Shown here piece by piece: positions 39,269 to 48,012 of a stretch of 64,000 bases of DNA (the stretch's first letter is position 1; each line of letters opens with the position of its first letter). The translations under genes and the position numbers were made by a program. The stretch is taken from NCBI GenBank assembly GCA_017656505.1, contig JACDNU010000004.1:30024-94023 (forward strand), written 5' to 3'. The stretch is from Archaeoglobus sp. (GTDB taxonomy: Archaea; Halobacteriota; Archaeoglobi; Archaeoglobales; Archaeoglobaceae). The notes beneath the pieces were generated by a model, which was given only the letters and a program-made list of their open reading frames with translations, did not search any database and had not been told where the DNA came from.

Positions 39269-41032
39269 TCAATATGCTTTATGGATACCATTATATATAA
39301 TCTCCCGTAGCTCCCCTAGTTCGCCATCTTTTCCCTCCAGCCCTACCTCTATCACCCCTGAAATTCTAGCAAGTGGGTTTCTTATCTCATCTACCAGAAT
39401 CGCATAGTTTTCGATATTCCTTTCAATCTGCTCGAATGCCCTCTTTTTGGATTCATCTAGCTCAATTTTGTTCAAAGCAAAGGCAAGATCGTTTGCAAGG
39501 GTTTGGAGCAAGCTTATCTCTTCTTGGGGAAAAGCTTTTGGAGAATGGATGATTGTAAAACCTACAGTCTTATTATCAGATACCATTGGCAGCAATAAAC
39601 AGTAAAGTTTCTCATCGCAATTAGGGCAAACTGATTTCTTTTTATTGGGTGTGAGCATCATAACTCTATTCCCTTCAGCAAACCCCAAGCGTTTCATACA
39701 TTCGGGTTCTTCTTTTTCAGAGGGTGGCGCATTACCATGAAAGCTCGCGAGTTCAAACCGCTCACCATTTTTTAGCCAAACGCAGACTATGTAATACTCT
39801 TTAAGGGAGGATAGAAGTTTGCATGCCTCGTCTAACAGAAGTTTCGGATTTGTTTCACGAACTATAAGCTGGTTGATGTTATTTACAACACCCAAAATTC
39901 TATACATTCTTTTTGTTTCGGTTATCTCATTGCCTATCGCCATACAGTATCTTTTCCCTTGAAATGTGATCGGGAGTCCGGTGATTATGAAATCTCTCCC
40001 CTCTCTTGAATCCTCAAAAGTTACTATCCTATTCTCACTTAGAACCAAATTGAGAAACTTCATTCTTTTGTCGGCGACTTCTTTGGGAAGAATGTCGTAA
40101 ATGTTCTTTCCTATCGGATTCTCCCCTAAGCTCTTCTGTGCACTCGAATTTGCATCAATAAAAGTTCCATTTTCATCAAGAATTGCAATCAACGCGGGAG
40201 ACATTTCAAAAATCATCCTGTATTTTTCTTCACTCTCCTTTATAATCCGCTCTGTAGCCTTCCTATCTGTTATATCTCTAAAATTCACGACTATTCCTTT
40301 AACAGCGGGATCGTGCAGTAAATTCTGGCCAGTTGCCTCGACCCATACAATTCTCCCTTCTTTATGAACCGTCCTAAACTCTATTGTTTTTGGAACCCCT
40401 GGATTTTCAAGGAGAAATCTCAAATTTTCCAAAACGAATTTGATGTCTTCAGGGTAACCAAATTTAAATACGCTCTCTCCTATGAGCTCTTCTGGCTCAT
40501 ACCCTGCAATCCTTTTTACTGAAGGTGAAATGTATTTTATTGCTCCCGTTTCATCTATAACCATCATTATGTCTATCGAGTTCTCAACCAAAGCCCTGAA
40601 CCACCTATCCTTTTCTCTAAGTTTCTCTTCTACTTTTTTATCTTTGGTGACGTCTCTGGCTATTCCTTGGATCGCTTTGACTTCATTATTCTCGATTATC
40701 GGCCTAAGTTTTACATCTACTAGTATTTCCTTTCCATTGCCCCTCCACAAAAGCTCCGAAATTGAAACTTCAGCTTTGGATCTAATTACCTCCTCTATTT
40801 TCCTGAAAAATTCAGGCAGGTGTCTTTTATCGACGATCTTTTTTAGATTCAAACCTTCTATTTCATCATCTTTATAACCAAGCAGATTTCTAGCGGTTTT
40901 ATTTAACTCCAAAAAATTTCCTTTAGGGTCGATGACAAAAAGAATATCACTCGCATTTTCCCAGAGATATCTGTAACCGTCTTTATCTTCTATCGCTTGA
41001 GCTAACGTCTCGCTCTGGAATTTTTGTACCAT
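39269..41032 (-). CDS. PAS-PAS-PAS-GAF signal-transduction protein with degenerate DHp-like segment; apparent C-terminal frameshift
   Basis: Three PAS repeats, GAF-like region, YAILVDEIRNPLARISGVIE; no HATPase; coding-like C-terminus continues in another frame to 39175. Confidence 0.8.
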   Translation of the reverse strand: MVQKFQSETLAQAIEDKDGYRYLWENASDILFVIDPKGNFLELNKTARNLLGYKDDEIEGLNLKKIVDKRHLPEFFRKIEEVIRSKAEVSISELLWRGNGKEILVDVKLRPIIENNEVKAIQGIARDVTKDKKVEEKLREKDRWFRALVENSIDIMMVIDETGAIKYISPSVKRIAGYEPEELIGESVFKFGYPEDIKFVLENLRFLLENPGVPKTIEFRTVHKEGRIVWVEATGQNLLHDPAVKGIVVNFRDITDRKATERIIKESEEKYRMIFEMSPALIAILDENGTFIDANSSAQKSLGENPIGKNIYDILPKEVADKRMKFLNLVLSENRIVTFEDSREGRDFIITGLPITFQGKRYCMAIGNEITETKRMYRILGVVNNINQLIVRETNPKLLLDEACKLLSSLKEYYIVCVWLKNGERFELASFHGNAPPSEKEEPECMKRLGFAEGNRVMMLTPNKKKSVCPNCDEKLYCLLLPMVSDNKTVGFTIIHSPKAFPQEEISLLQTLANDLAFALNKIELDESKKRAFEQIERNIENYAILVDEIRNPLARISGVIEVGLEGKDGELGELREIIYNGIHKAY

Positions 41033-41436
41033 TTGAATTTATGTAATACATAAGCTATAATATCTTTTTGAAAAAATAAATGATGAGATAAAATTTGAGT
41101 ATTGAGATGTATTGAAAGACTTTATTTTATATTTTTCTCAGTAAAATGGAATGGGTGAATAGAGCTTTAGATGTAAAGGCTAGGTCTTTGGAAATCGAGG
41201 GAATTTCTTCCACCATTTGAGGGTTCACTTCATCTTTTTCTCAATTTTGATTTAGGGTGATAAGTCCGCTTTCTAAAGATTCTTAAAAAATACTGCTATT
41301 AGATAGATTATCTGATAAAATAAGAGCTGAGAGAATAGTATTCATTGGCACTTATTACCCAAGAGTATTTTCAATCCTCAAAAAATTTTTTAAACTCTCA
41401 AGTGAAGATTCATTGACTTTTGATGGTAGTGATGAA

Positions 41437-42102
41437 ATGGCACTTAAGAAAAGCATAAGTCTGGGGAAGCTCCAGAAGATAAGGAGCTACATTTCTTCAC
41501 GGAGAACTGACAGAAAAAAGGTAGGTCTCCTAATCGACGGGCCGAACATGCTGAGGAAAGAATTCAACATCAACCTTCATGAGATAAGGGAGATCATTAA
41601 CGAGTATGGGGATATAAAGGTTGCGAGAGTTTTTCTGAATCAGTATGCAGGAGATAAGCTTGTTGAGGCAATAGAGAACCAGGGTTTCGAGCCGATTATA
41701 ACTTCGGGCGATGTGGACGTGAGGATGGCGGTCGAAGCGATGGAGCTGATTTATAATGAGTCAATCGACGCTCTTGCCTTGGTGACGAGGGATGCCGATT
41801 TTAAGGCAGTTCTCAAAAAGGCGATGGAGATGGGGAAAGAGACGATAATAATCGGAGCTGAACCCGGTTTTTCTGCAGCTTTGAAAAACTCTGCTGACAT
41901 TGCGATTGTTTTGAATCAAGAGGACTTCGAGGAAGTTGATGAGAGTGGAAGGCTGGACGTTGAGGATGAGGTTGAGGTTGTTAAGTTAAATCCTACGTCA
42001 AATCAGCTAAAACCTAGTGTTGAAACCCTAAAACTCCAGGAGGGCAAGTTTGAAAAGTTTGGAAAACTTGAATCATCGAAAGGAGATCTTGCCGAGAAAT
42101 AA
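41437..42102 (+). CDS. NYN-domain (LabA/DUF88-like) predicted RNase
   Basis: KVGLLIDGPNMLRKEFNINL...GDVDVRMAVEAMELIYNESIDALALVTRDADFKAVLKKAMEMGKETIIIG. Confidence 0.88.
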   Translation: MALKKSISLGKLQKIRSYISSRRTDRKKVGLLIDGPNMLRKEFNINLHEIREIINEYGDIKVARVFLNQYAGDKLVEAIENQGFEPIITSGDVDVRMAVEAMELIYNESIDALALVTRDADFKAVLKKAMEMGKETIIIGAEPGFSAALKNSADIAIVLNQEDFEEVDESGRLDVEDEVEVVKLNPTSNQLKPSVETLKLQEGKFEKFGKLESSKGDLAEK

Positions 42103-42189
42103 GAGAAATAAGATTGGTAACTAGAGTGAGATTAGAACCAAAACTGGAATCGAAAATTTTATTCTTGATTTTCGAATGATATCCAAATT

Positions 42190-43239
42190 ATGGAAGTTTT
42201 TCTTTTTGAGTACGTTACCGCGGGAGGAGAAGTGCCAGAGGGAATAATCGTCGAAGGATTAGGTATGTTCAAATCTTTTTATTCCGGGTTTCATAAAGTT
42301 TTAAATAAAGTTTTAAAGGTTGATAAGGTTAATTCGGTTGTTAAGCCGGAATACCTCTCTGTTTTATCCTTTCCGTGTAAGGTTAAAGACGACAGAGATA
42401 TTGAAGAATGGGTGAAAGAGCTTGCCGAAAAATCGGATTGTTTTCTCATAATAGCTCCTGAGGACGACAATCTCCTTCTCAATCTGACAAAAATCGCTGA
42501 AAAAAGGAGTGAAAACCTTGGTTCGGAAAGCAAGGGGATAGAGATAACTTCGGATAAATGGAAAACGTATAGAAAGCTGAAGAATAAGGTTAACATGCCG
42601 GAAACCTCGGAAAAAGCTCTTGATCCACCATTTGTGATAAAACCAAGAATATCGTGTGGCGGAGAAGGGATTGAAATCATTAAAACTGAGAAAGAAATTT
42701 TAAAGTTTGAGGATCTGGGTACGGGCTACATAGCCCAAGAACTTGTGGATGGAAGAAATTTGAGCGCTAGTTTGATAGTTGGAGATGAAATCCGTCTTAT
42801 AAGCATAAACGATCAGTTGATTGAAAATTTCAGGTATAAGGGAGCTGAGGTTCCTGCTAGGATTGGGGAAAAAGATTTTAAAGATGTGTTAAGCGAGGCA
42901 ATTGAGGCTGCTGGCTGTATAGAGGGATTACACGGTTATGTGGGAATAGATCTGGTTCTTGCCGACGTTCCATACGTGATTGAAATAAACGCAAGGCCAA
43001 CCACCCCTTCAATACTTTTCGAGAAGGTTTATGGATTCAGTCTTCCGGATCTAATTTTAAAGAATCATTTTGGTTTGGGCATTAGTTGGGCTGAAGTTGA
43101 AGACACAGTCAAAAGGAGAATTGGGTTAAAAGAGAGTTTTGTCCTAAAAAAAGTTGAAGGTTCAAATAGAAATTTTGAAAAAGTGGTTGAATACGGCGGT
43201 TATGCTCTAGCCTATTACAAAAAACCGAACCGGTGGTAA
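42190..43239 (+). CDS. mfnD: ATP-grasp protein, probable tyramine-glutamate ligase (methanofuran biosynthesis)
   Basis: MEVFLFEYVTAGG...FVIKPRISCGGEGIEII...VGIDLVLADVPYVIEINARPTTPS. Confidence 0.65.
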   Translation: MEVFLFEYVTAGGEVPEGIIVEGLGMFKSFYSGFHKVLNKVLKVDKVNSVVKPEYLSVLSFPCKVKDDRDIEEWVKELAEKSDCFLIIAPEDDNLLLNLTKIAEKRSENLGSESKGIEITSDKWKTYRKLKNKVNMPETSEKALDPPFVIKPRISCGGEGIEIIKTEKEILKFEDLGTGYIAQELVDGRNLSASLIVGDEIRLISINDQLIENFRYKGAEVPARIGEKDFKDVLSEAIEAAGCIEGLHGYVGIDLVLADVPYVIEINARPTTPSILFEKVYGFSLPDLILKNHFGLGISWAEVEDTVKRRIGLKESFVLKKVEGSNRNFEKVVEYGGYALAYYKKPNRW

Positions 43240-43287
43240 AAGCTTTCATGTGGTAAAAGTTTTTTACTGAAGAGAGGTTGCAGGATT

Positions 43288-43893
43288 ATGCTGGAAGTGC
43301 AGATTAAAACATCCTTGCCGGAATCATGTGTGCTTGGAGCCTTAAATGAGATATTAAATCAGGCAGTAATGGAGATTGAAGGCCTTACACAGGTAAATGA
43401 TGAGATAAAAGGCCTTCTGAACGTTAGGGCTAGGAAAATCGAAGATTTAATCGAAAATCTTCCTTCTTACTGTGAAGGAATAAGCCTATCTTCAAAGGAG
43501 GCTAAGGTTCTTGTTAAGGAGCACACATGCTTGCTTGCTCACTCCATAATAGCCTCGGGTTGCCTGATTACCAAAGCAAGTGTTGATGGTAGGGAGATCG
43601 TATGGAACGTTATATGCGATGATGAGTCCTTTCTTCAGCTTATGAAAAATTTGGAAGAAACTGAAGTTGATTTCGAGATACTCTACAAGGGAAGACCAGC
43701 TGGTGAAAAATCAAAGATAACTTATCGTGAAGAGGAAATCCTTAAGATAGCCCTTGAGAGAGGATTTTTTGATTTTCCAAAGCGCATAAAGCTGGAGGAA
43801 CTCGCGGATATTTTTGGTATAGCGCCCTCTACCCTTTCTGAGATTCTGAGGAGAGGGCAGAAAAAGATCCTGAAAAGTTATTTCGGGATATGA
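43288..43893 (+). CDS. Bat-like HTH_10 domain regulator
   Basis: ITYREEEILKIALERGFFDFPKRIKLEELADIFGIAPSTLSEILRRGQKKIL. Confidence 0.8.
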   Translation: MLEVQIKTSLPESCVLGALNEILNQAVMEIEGLTQVNDEIKGLLNVRARKIEDLIENLPSYCEGISLSSKEAKVLVKEHTCLLAHSIIASGCLITKASVDGREIVWNVICDDESFLQLMKNLEETEVDFEILYKGRPAGEKSKITYREEEILKIALERGFFDFPKRIKLEELADIFGIAPSTLSEILRRGQKKILKSYFGI

Positions 43894-43953
43894 GTTTGGA
43901 TATAGGTTGATGTGGGTTAGGAAATAGATGACATTCGTCAGACCAACTTTTTA

Positions 43954-44292
43954 TCAAATCCCTTCAAATGAAACAACTTCGTCTTTTCTTAGAATTTCAC
44001 ATATTCTGCAGAGGTATTCCACTTCTTTGTTGAAATCAAATTCGCCGTTTACTATTTTATCCAGCAGTTCGGTGATAACTGCCTCTGCGTTTCTTGAACT
44101 CTCAATGAGCTTGATACCTTGCTGTCCTCTTTTGCTATTCATGTACTGCGAGACAGCAGCTTGAGTTAAGCCGAGCATTTCTGCTGCCTCCTTGCTTCTA
44201 AACCCATGTTTCTCTACTAATTCTTTGGCAAGCTTTGCTCTTATTGCCGGAAGAACGTATCTGACGATAACCATGCACGGAGGTTTAGTCAT
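43954..44292 (-). CDS. HTH transcriptional regulator (COG2522-like)
   Basis: RAKLAKELVEKHGFRSKEAAEMLGLTQAAVSQYMNSKRGQQG. Confidence 0.8.
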   Translation of the reverse strand: MTKPPCMVIVRYVLPAIRAKLAKELVEKHGFRSKEAAEMLGLTQAAVSQYMNSKRGQQGIKLIESSRNAEAVITELLDKIVNGEFDFNKEVEYLCRICEILRKDEVVSFEGI

Positions 44293-44333
44293 TGGAATAA
44301 GTTGAACCTATTAAGATTTAAAGCTTGGGGTTG

Positions 44334-44396
44334 CTTTAAACCTTTTAAACTCTTTAAGCCCTTTAAACTCTTTAGATTCTTCGGATTCTTTAGATC
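44334..44396. repeat. Seven-unit 9-bp degenerate tandem array (consensus CTTTAAACT)
   Basis: ctttaaacc ttttaaact ctttaagcc ctttaaact ctttagatt cttcggatt ctttagatc, read directly. Confidence 0.85.
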
Positions 44397-44478
44397 TTGT
44401 ATGAACTTTTGCTTTCTTTAAGGCAGAATAATGGCGGAATAATTCTACGATCAACTACAATCAAACAATTTAGGGAAA

Positions 44479-44940
44479 ATGATGATATGTATTTCAGGCA
44501 GCATGCTATGCATGAGACAGTGGCCGTTGAAAATACTACTGGTGCACCCAAAAGCACCTTTCATGCAGGACAGAAAGATAACCATCGCCGCCGATTGTGC
44601 ATTGGTTATTGAGAAGAAAATCGTGGAGAGATATGGAAGGGAAGCAGTCATAATTGGCTGTCCGTTACTGGAAGATCCCAGGAGAGTTTTTGAGAAAATA
44701 AGGCTCATCGCGAACGAATCTGGGGCTGAGGAGATAGATATCTTCACGATGGAAGTTCCTTGCTGCCACGCTTTGCATTTGATGTTCGATAGGGCAAATC
44801 AGGAGAGAGAAGAGGCGGGAAAGGAGAAGCTGAGACTTAATAAAAAAATCGTTAGGGTTACGGGAGAAGTTGAGGACCACTCCGGTAAAGTTGACAAAAG
44901 CATGTTTGAGGCTGAAGTTAGGGCACATAGGGGACTTTAG
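44479..44940 (+). CDS. Stand-alone C-terminal half of the ferredoxin/'LRQWP...ADC' iron-sulfur protein family
   Basis: CMRQWPLKILLVHPKAPFMQDRKITIAADCALVIEKK...VIIGCPLLED...IDIFTMEVPCCHALH; start uncertain. Confidence 0.75.
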   Translation: MMICISGSMLCMRQWPLKILLVHPKAPFMQDRKITIAADCALVIEKKIVERYGREAVIIGCPLLEDPRRVFEKIRLIANESGAEEIDIFTMEVPCCHALHLMFDRANQEREEAGKEKLRLNKKIVRVTGEVEDHSGKVDKSMFEAEVRAHRGL

Positions 44941-44970
44941 ATTTTATTTTTAACTTTTAGAGGGTCTCAA

Positions 44971-45291
44971 ATGAAAAAGTCAACGAAAATGCCAATGAAA
45001 AGGATGATCATAGCCATAAACGAGGATCTCTGTGTGGGATGTGGGAGGTGCGTTAACTCTTGTCCAACGAATGCTTTGGAGCTAAGGAATGAAAAAGCGG
45101 CGTTGAAGGATGAAAGAATATGCGATGGATTCGGTTCTTGTATAGCCGTTTGCCCCGAGAACGCCCTTTACATCGAAGAAAGAGAAGCAGAGCCATTTGA
45201 CTGGGATATTCTGGCGAAAATTGATTTTGAAGATTTTATTGAAAAACTGAGCTTACACTACAAACCTCAGTCGATAAAAGAGGAAGATTAG
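44971..45291 (+). CDS. 2[4Fe-4S] ferredoxin-domain protein (matching N-terminal half)
   Basis: INEDLCVGCGRCVNSCPTNALELRNEKAALKDERICDGFGSCIAVCPENALYIEEREAEPFD. Confidence 0.9.
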   Translation: MKKSTKMPMKRMIIAINEDLCVGCGRCVNSCPTNALELRNEKAALKDERICDGFGSCIAVCPENALYIEEREAEPFDWDILAKIDFEDFIEKLSLHYKPQSIKEED

Positions 45292-45397
45292 CTGTCTTCC
45301 CAGTTTTGTTGAAATTCAATACCGCGATAGGGTTATAAGGAATCGTTTGGATAGTATAAACAATGGATTAATTTATAAAAAATTTGGAGGTGTGTGT

Positions 45398-45781
45398 ATG
45401 GAACTTTTTCAGACCGCTGATTGGAAAGCCGAGAAGCATGTGCCCGTTATAGAACTGCCTGAAAAGGTGAAAAGGGGGGAGGTTTTTGAAGTAAGAGTTA
45501 CGGTTGGGAAGGAAATACCCCACCCAAACACGACCGAGCATCACATAAGATGGATTGAACTTTTCTTCCTGCCTGAAGGGGAGAAGTTTCCGTATGAGAT
45601 CGGAAGGGCGGAATTTCTGGCTCACGGAGAATCGGTTGACGGGCCTAATACGAGTAGCGTCTACGCAGAACCGATAGCAGTCTTTACTTTCAAAACCGAA
45701 AAATCCGGAAAACTTGTAGCAGCTTCTTACTGCAACATCCATGGACTGTGGCAGAACGAGGCTGAAGTTAAAGTAGAATAA
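45398..45781 (+). CDS. Superoxide reductase (class II, 1Fe)
   Basis: AEKHVPVIE...GKEIPHPNTTEHHIRWIELFF...SYCNIHGLWQNEAEVKVE; ATG 45398 after ggaggtgtgt. Confidence 0.93.
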   Translation: MELFQTADWKAEKHVPVIELPEKVKRGEVFEVRVTVGKEIPHPNTTEHHIRWIELFFLPEGEKFPYEIGRAEFLAHGESVDGPNTSSVYAEPIAVFTFKTEKSGKLVAASYCNIHGLWQNEAEVKVE

Positions 45782-45839
45782 ATTCTTAAATTAATTGCTT
45801 ATATTTTATTATTTTATTCTACCTTTTTTTGTTTTACAC

Positions 45840-46484
45840 CTATTTTTGAGCTGCTATAACGACGAATCCACCTTCTCCATAACCTTCCCTAACAGGTTCG
45901 ATTGAATTCACTTTCCTTGGATCTTTAAAGATCGTCTGACAGGTTCTGATGTCTTTGAAACCTAGCTCTTCGAGCCAGTTGATCACCTCTCTAGCAGAAT
46001 AAAATTTAGCTTTACTGTAAAACACGCTTTTCTCTTTCTTTTTTTCGTACAGCTTGCCCAGAAAACTCTCCTTATCGATTATGCCTATAATAACCCATCC
46101 TCCATGCTTTAGAACCCTTTTTGCCTCTTTAAGTGTCTGAATGGGATCCTGAACAAAACAGATTGTGACAACAATTAGCACGAAATCAAAAGAGAAGTCA
46201 TCGAACGGAAGCATCTCTGCTTTTGCCTCATAAACTTCTATTCCACGCTTTCTGGCTATCTCTGCCATCGCCTTTGCCGGTTCAACTCCTATCCTAATAC
46301 CGAGTGGAGCAGCAAATCTTCCCGTGCCAACACCTACTTCTAAACCCCTGCCTTCAGGGATGAATTTTTTCAAAGCTAGAAGCTCGGATTCATATACGAA
46401 TTTATTCTCCTCAAACCATTCATCGTATTTCTGGGCATGTTTTTCAAAAACTTCTATACTATCCATGGCCTCCATAATCTTCAC
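45840..46484 (-). CDS. Class I SAM-dependent methyltransferase
   Basis: GLEVGVGTGRFAAPLGIRIGVEPAKAM...LKEAKRVLKHGGWVIIG. Confidence 0.9.
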   Translation of the reverse strand: MKIMEAMDSIEVFEKHAQKYDEWFEENKFVYESELLALKKFIPEGRGLEVGVGTGRFAAPLGIRIGVEPAKAMAEIARKRGIEVYEAKAEMLPFDDFSFDFVLIVVTICFVQDPIQTLKEAKRVLKHGGWVIIGIIDKESFLGKLYEKKKEKSVFYSKAKFYSAREVINWLEELGFKDIRTCQTIFKDPRKVNSIEPVREGYGEGGFVVIAAQK

Positions 46485-46560
46485 AACCCCTGAGTTTTTT
46501 ATAATCCCATTGGTATAATCTCTTTGGATTCAAGTTATAAATAACCGAAGGGGTGATAAA

Positions 46561-47001
46561 ATCGAAAAGAAGAGGGTTCTCTTCGTCTGCACGAACAACT
46601 CAGCAAGATCTCAAATGGCAGAAGGCATTCTGAAAGATCTTTTTGGGGATAGATACGATGCCTACAGTGCTGGAACCTCTCCAACTTCTGTCAACCCCTA
46701 TGCAATAAAGGTGATGGCCGAGCTTGGAATAGACATTTCAAAAAACCGTGCAAAAAGCATTGAAGAGTTTAGGGGAATGGACTTTGATTATGTTGTTACA
46801 GTGTGTAACGATGCAAAGGAAAGTTGCCCCTTCTTTCTTGGAAAAATACATATCCACATGGGTTTTGAGGATCCAGCCTTTGCCAAGGGAACGGAAGAGG
46901 AAATCCTTAAAACCTTCAGGAAAGTGAGAGATGAGATTAGAAAATGGATAATCAAATACTTCGGTGATTTATCTCAAAATTCGGGGCGAGAAAATGGATA
47001 G
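46561..47001 (+). CDS. arsC: Arsenate reductase / LMW protein tyrosine phosphatase-like protein, apparent ATC start
   Basis: EKKRVLFVCTNNSARSQMAEGILKDLF; TVCNDAKESCPFF. The ORF-track start at 46615 would delete the CX5R motif. Confidence 0.8.
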   Translation: MEKKRVLFVCTNNSARSQMAEGILKDLFGDRYDAYSAGTSPTSVNPYAIKVMAELGIDISKNRAKSIEEFRGMDFDYVVTVCNDAKESCPFFLGKIHIHMGFEDPAFAKGTEEEILKTFRKVRDEIRKWIIKYFGDLSQNSGRENG

Positions 47002-47809
47002 GGCGAAAAGGCGCTATAGATTTCCCAAAGGAATGAGACCATCGACCCTTGAAGAAAGAAAGATGTTCTATTCGAGGGAATTTGATTTGAATGCGGTAAG
47101 GAAATGGCTTGAACACAGGCAGATCAGCAAAACAGCATTCGCGGTTATAGTTGGCAGGCATTCAGATATATATCTGCCTGAATATGCCGAAATCAAAAAC
47201 AAGGCAGTGATAATCGATGATCATAAAGATTTGAACGATGTTTTGGATTACATTTTCCAATACCTGCCTGAGGGCGTTTACTATGACAGGAACGTTTACA
47301 GGGAATTAGGCGCCTGCGAGAAATGCGGAAAAAGCTACAAGGATTGCTGGGATTGTGATAACTTCTTAGGACAAGAACTCGCCTTCGATGTGGACCCAGA
47401 GAATGTTCACTGCCCCTACCACGGATCAATAAAGGATAGGATGGAGAGAGGGGAAGGATTGAGCTTCTGCATGCTTGAATTTAAAAAGGTCAGGAGGCTT
47501 ACATACGAACTTTTTCTCCAGCTTGAGCATGAATTCAGGAATTTAAGGATAGTTTTCTCCGGAAGGGGATTCCACATCCATGTTCTGGACAGAAAAGCTA
47601 TGAAGCTGACAAGAGAGGAAAGAAACGAGCTTGCTAAGAGATATTCACGCTTTGCGATAGATCCTTGGGTTACGAATGGCGAAATGAGGCTGATAAGGCT
47701 ACCTTACTCTTTAAACGGACTTGTTTCGAGGATTTGTACTCCCATCGAACCAGAAGAACTTCTTTCTTTCGATCCAAGAGAAAAGGCTATTCCTTCTTTT
47801 CTGCTTTAG
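46994..47809 (+). CDS. Archaeo-eukaryotic primase (PriS-like) family protein
   Basis: RKMFYSREFD...ELAFDVDPENVHC...Cys cluster CEKCGKSYKDCWDC...RIVFSGRGFHIHV; overlaps the arsC stop. Confidence 0.7.
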   Translation: MDRAKRRYRFPKGMRPSTLEERKMFYSREFDLNAVRKWLEHRQISKTAFAVIVGRHSDIYLPEYAEIKNKAVIIDDHKDLNDVLDYIFQYLPEGVYYDRNVYRELGACEKCGKSYKDCWDCDNFLGQELAFDVDPENVHCPYHGSIKDRMERGEGLSFCMLEFKKVRRLTYELFLQLEHEFRNLRIVFSGRGFHIHVLDRKAMKLTREERNELAKRYSRFAIDPWVTNGEMRLIRLPYSLNGLVSRICTPIEPEELLSFDPREKAIPSFLL

Positions 47810-47894
47810 TCTCCTCACCGTAGTAGTAGGCTTTCTTTTTCGCCTTTACTTCCTCACCCTCGTAGTAGTACTCCTTTTTCTTTTTCTCTTCCAT
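47787..47894 (-). CDS. 35-aa Lys/Glu/Tyr repeat microprotein (not in ORF track)
   Basis: MEEKKKKEYYYEGEEVKAKKKAYYYGEETKAEKKE*; TATA-like ttttaaata about 25 nt upstream. Confidence 0.55.
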   Translation of the reverse strand: MEEKKKKEYYYEGEEVKAKKKAYYYGEETKAEKKE

Positions 47895-48012
47895 AGTATA
47901 ATTTATGCAGTTTTTTATTTAAAATTAATGCGGTAGTTTAAGTTGGTAGATACCGGCTATATTTGTTGTGGCTATAACTTTTGTATATCATAATAACACA
48001 GAGATTAACAGA

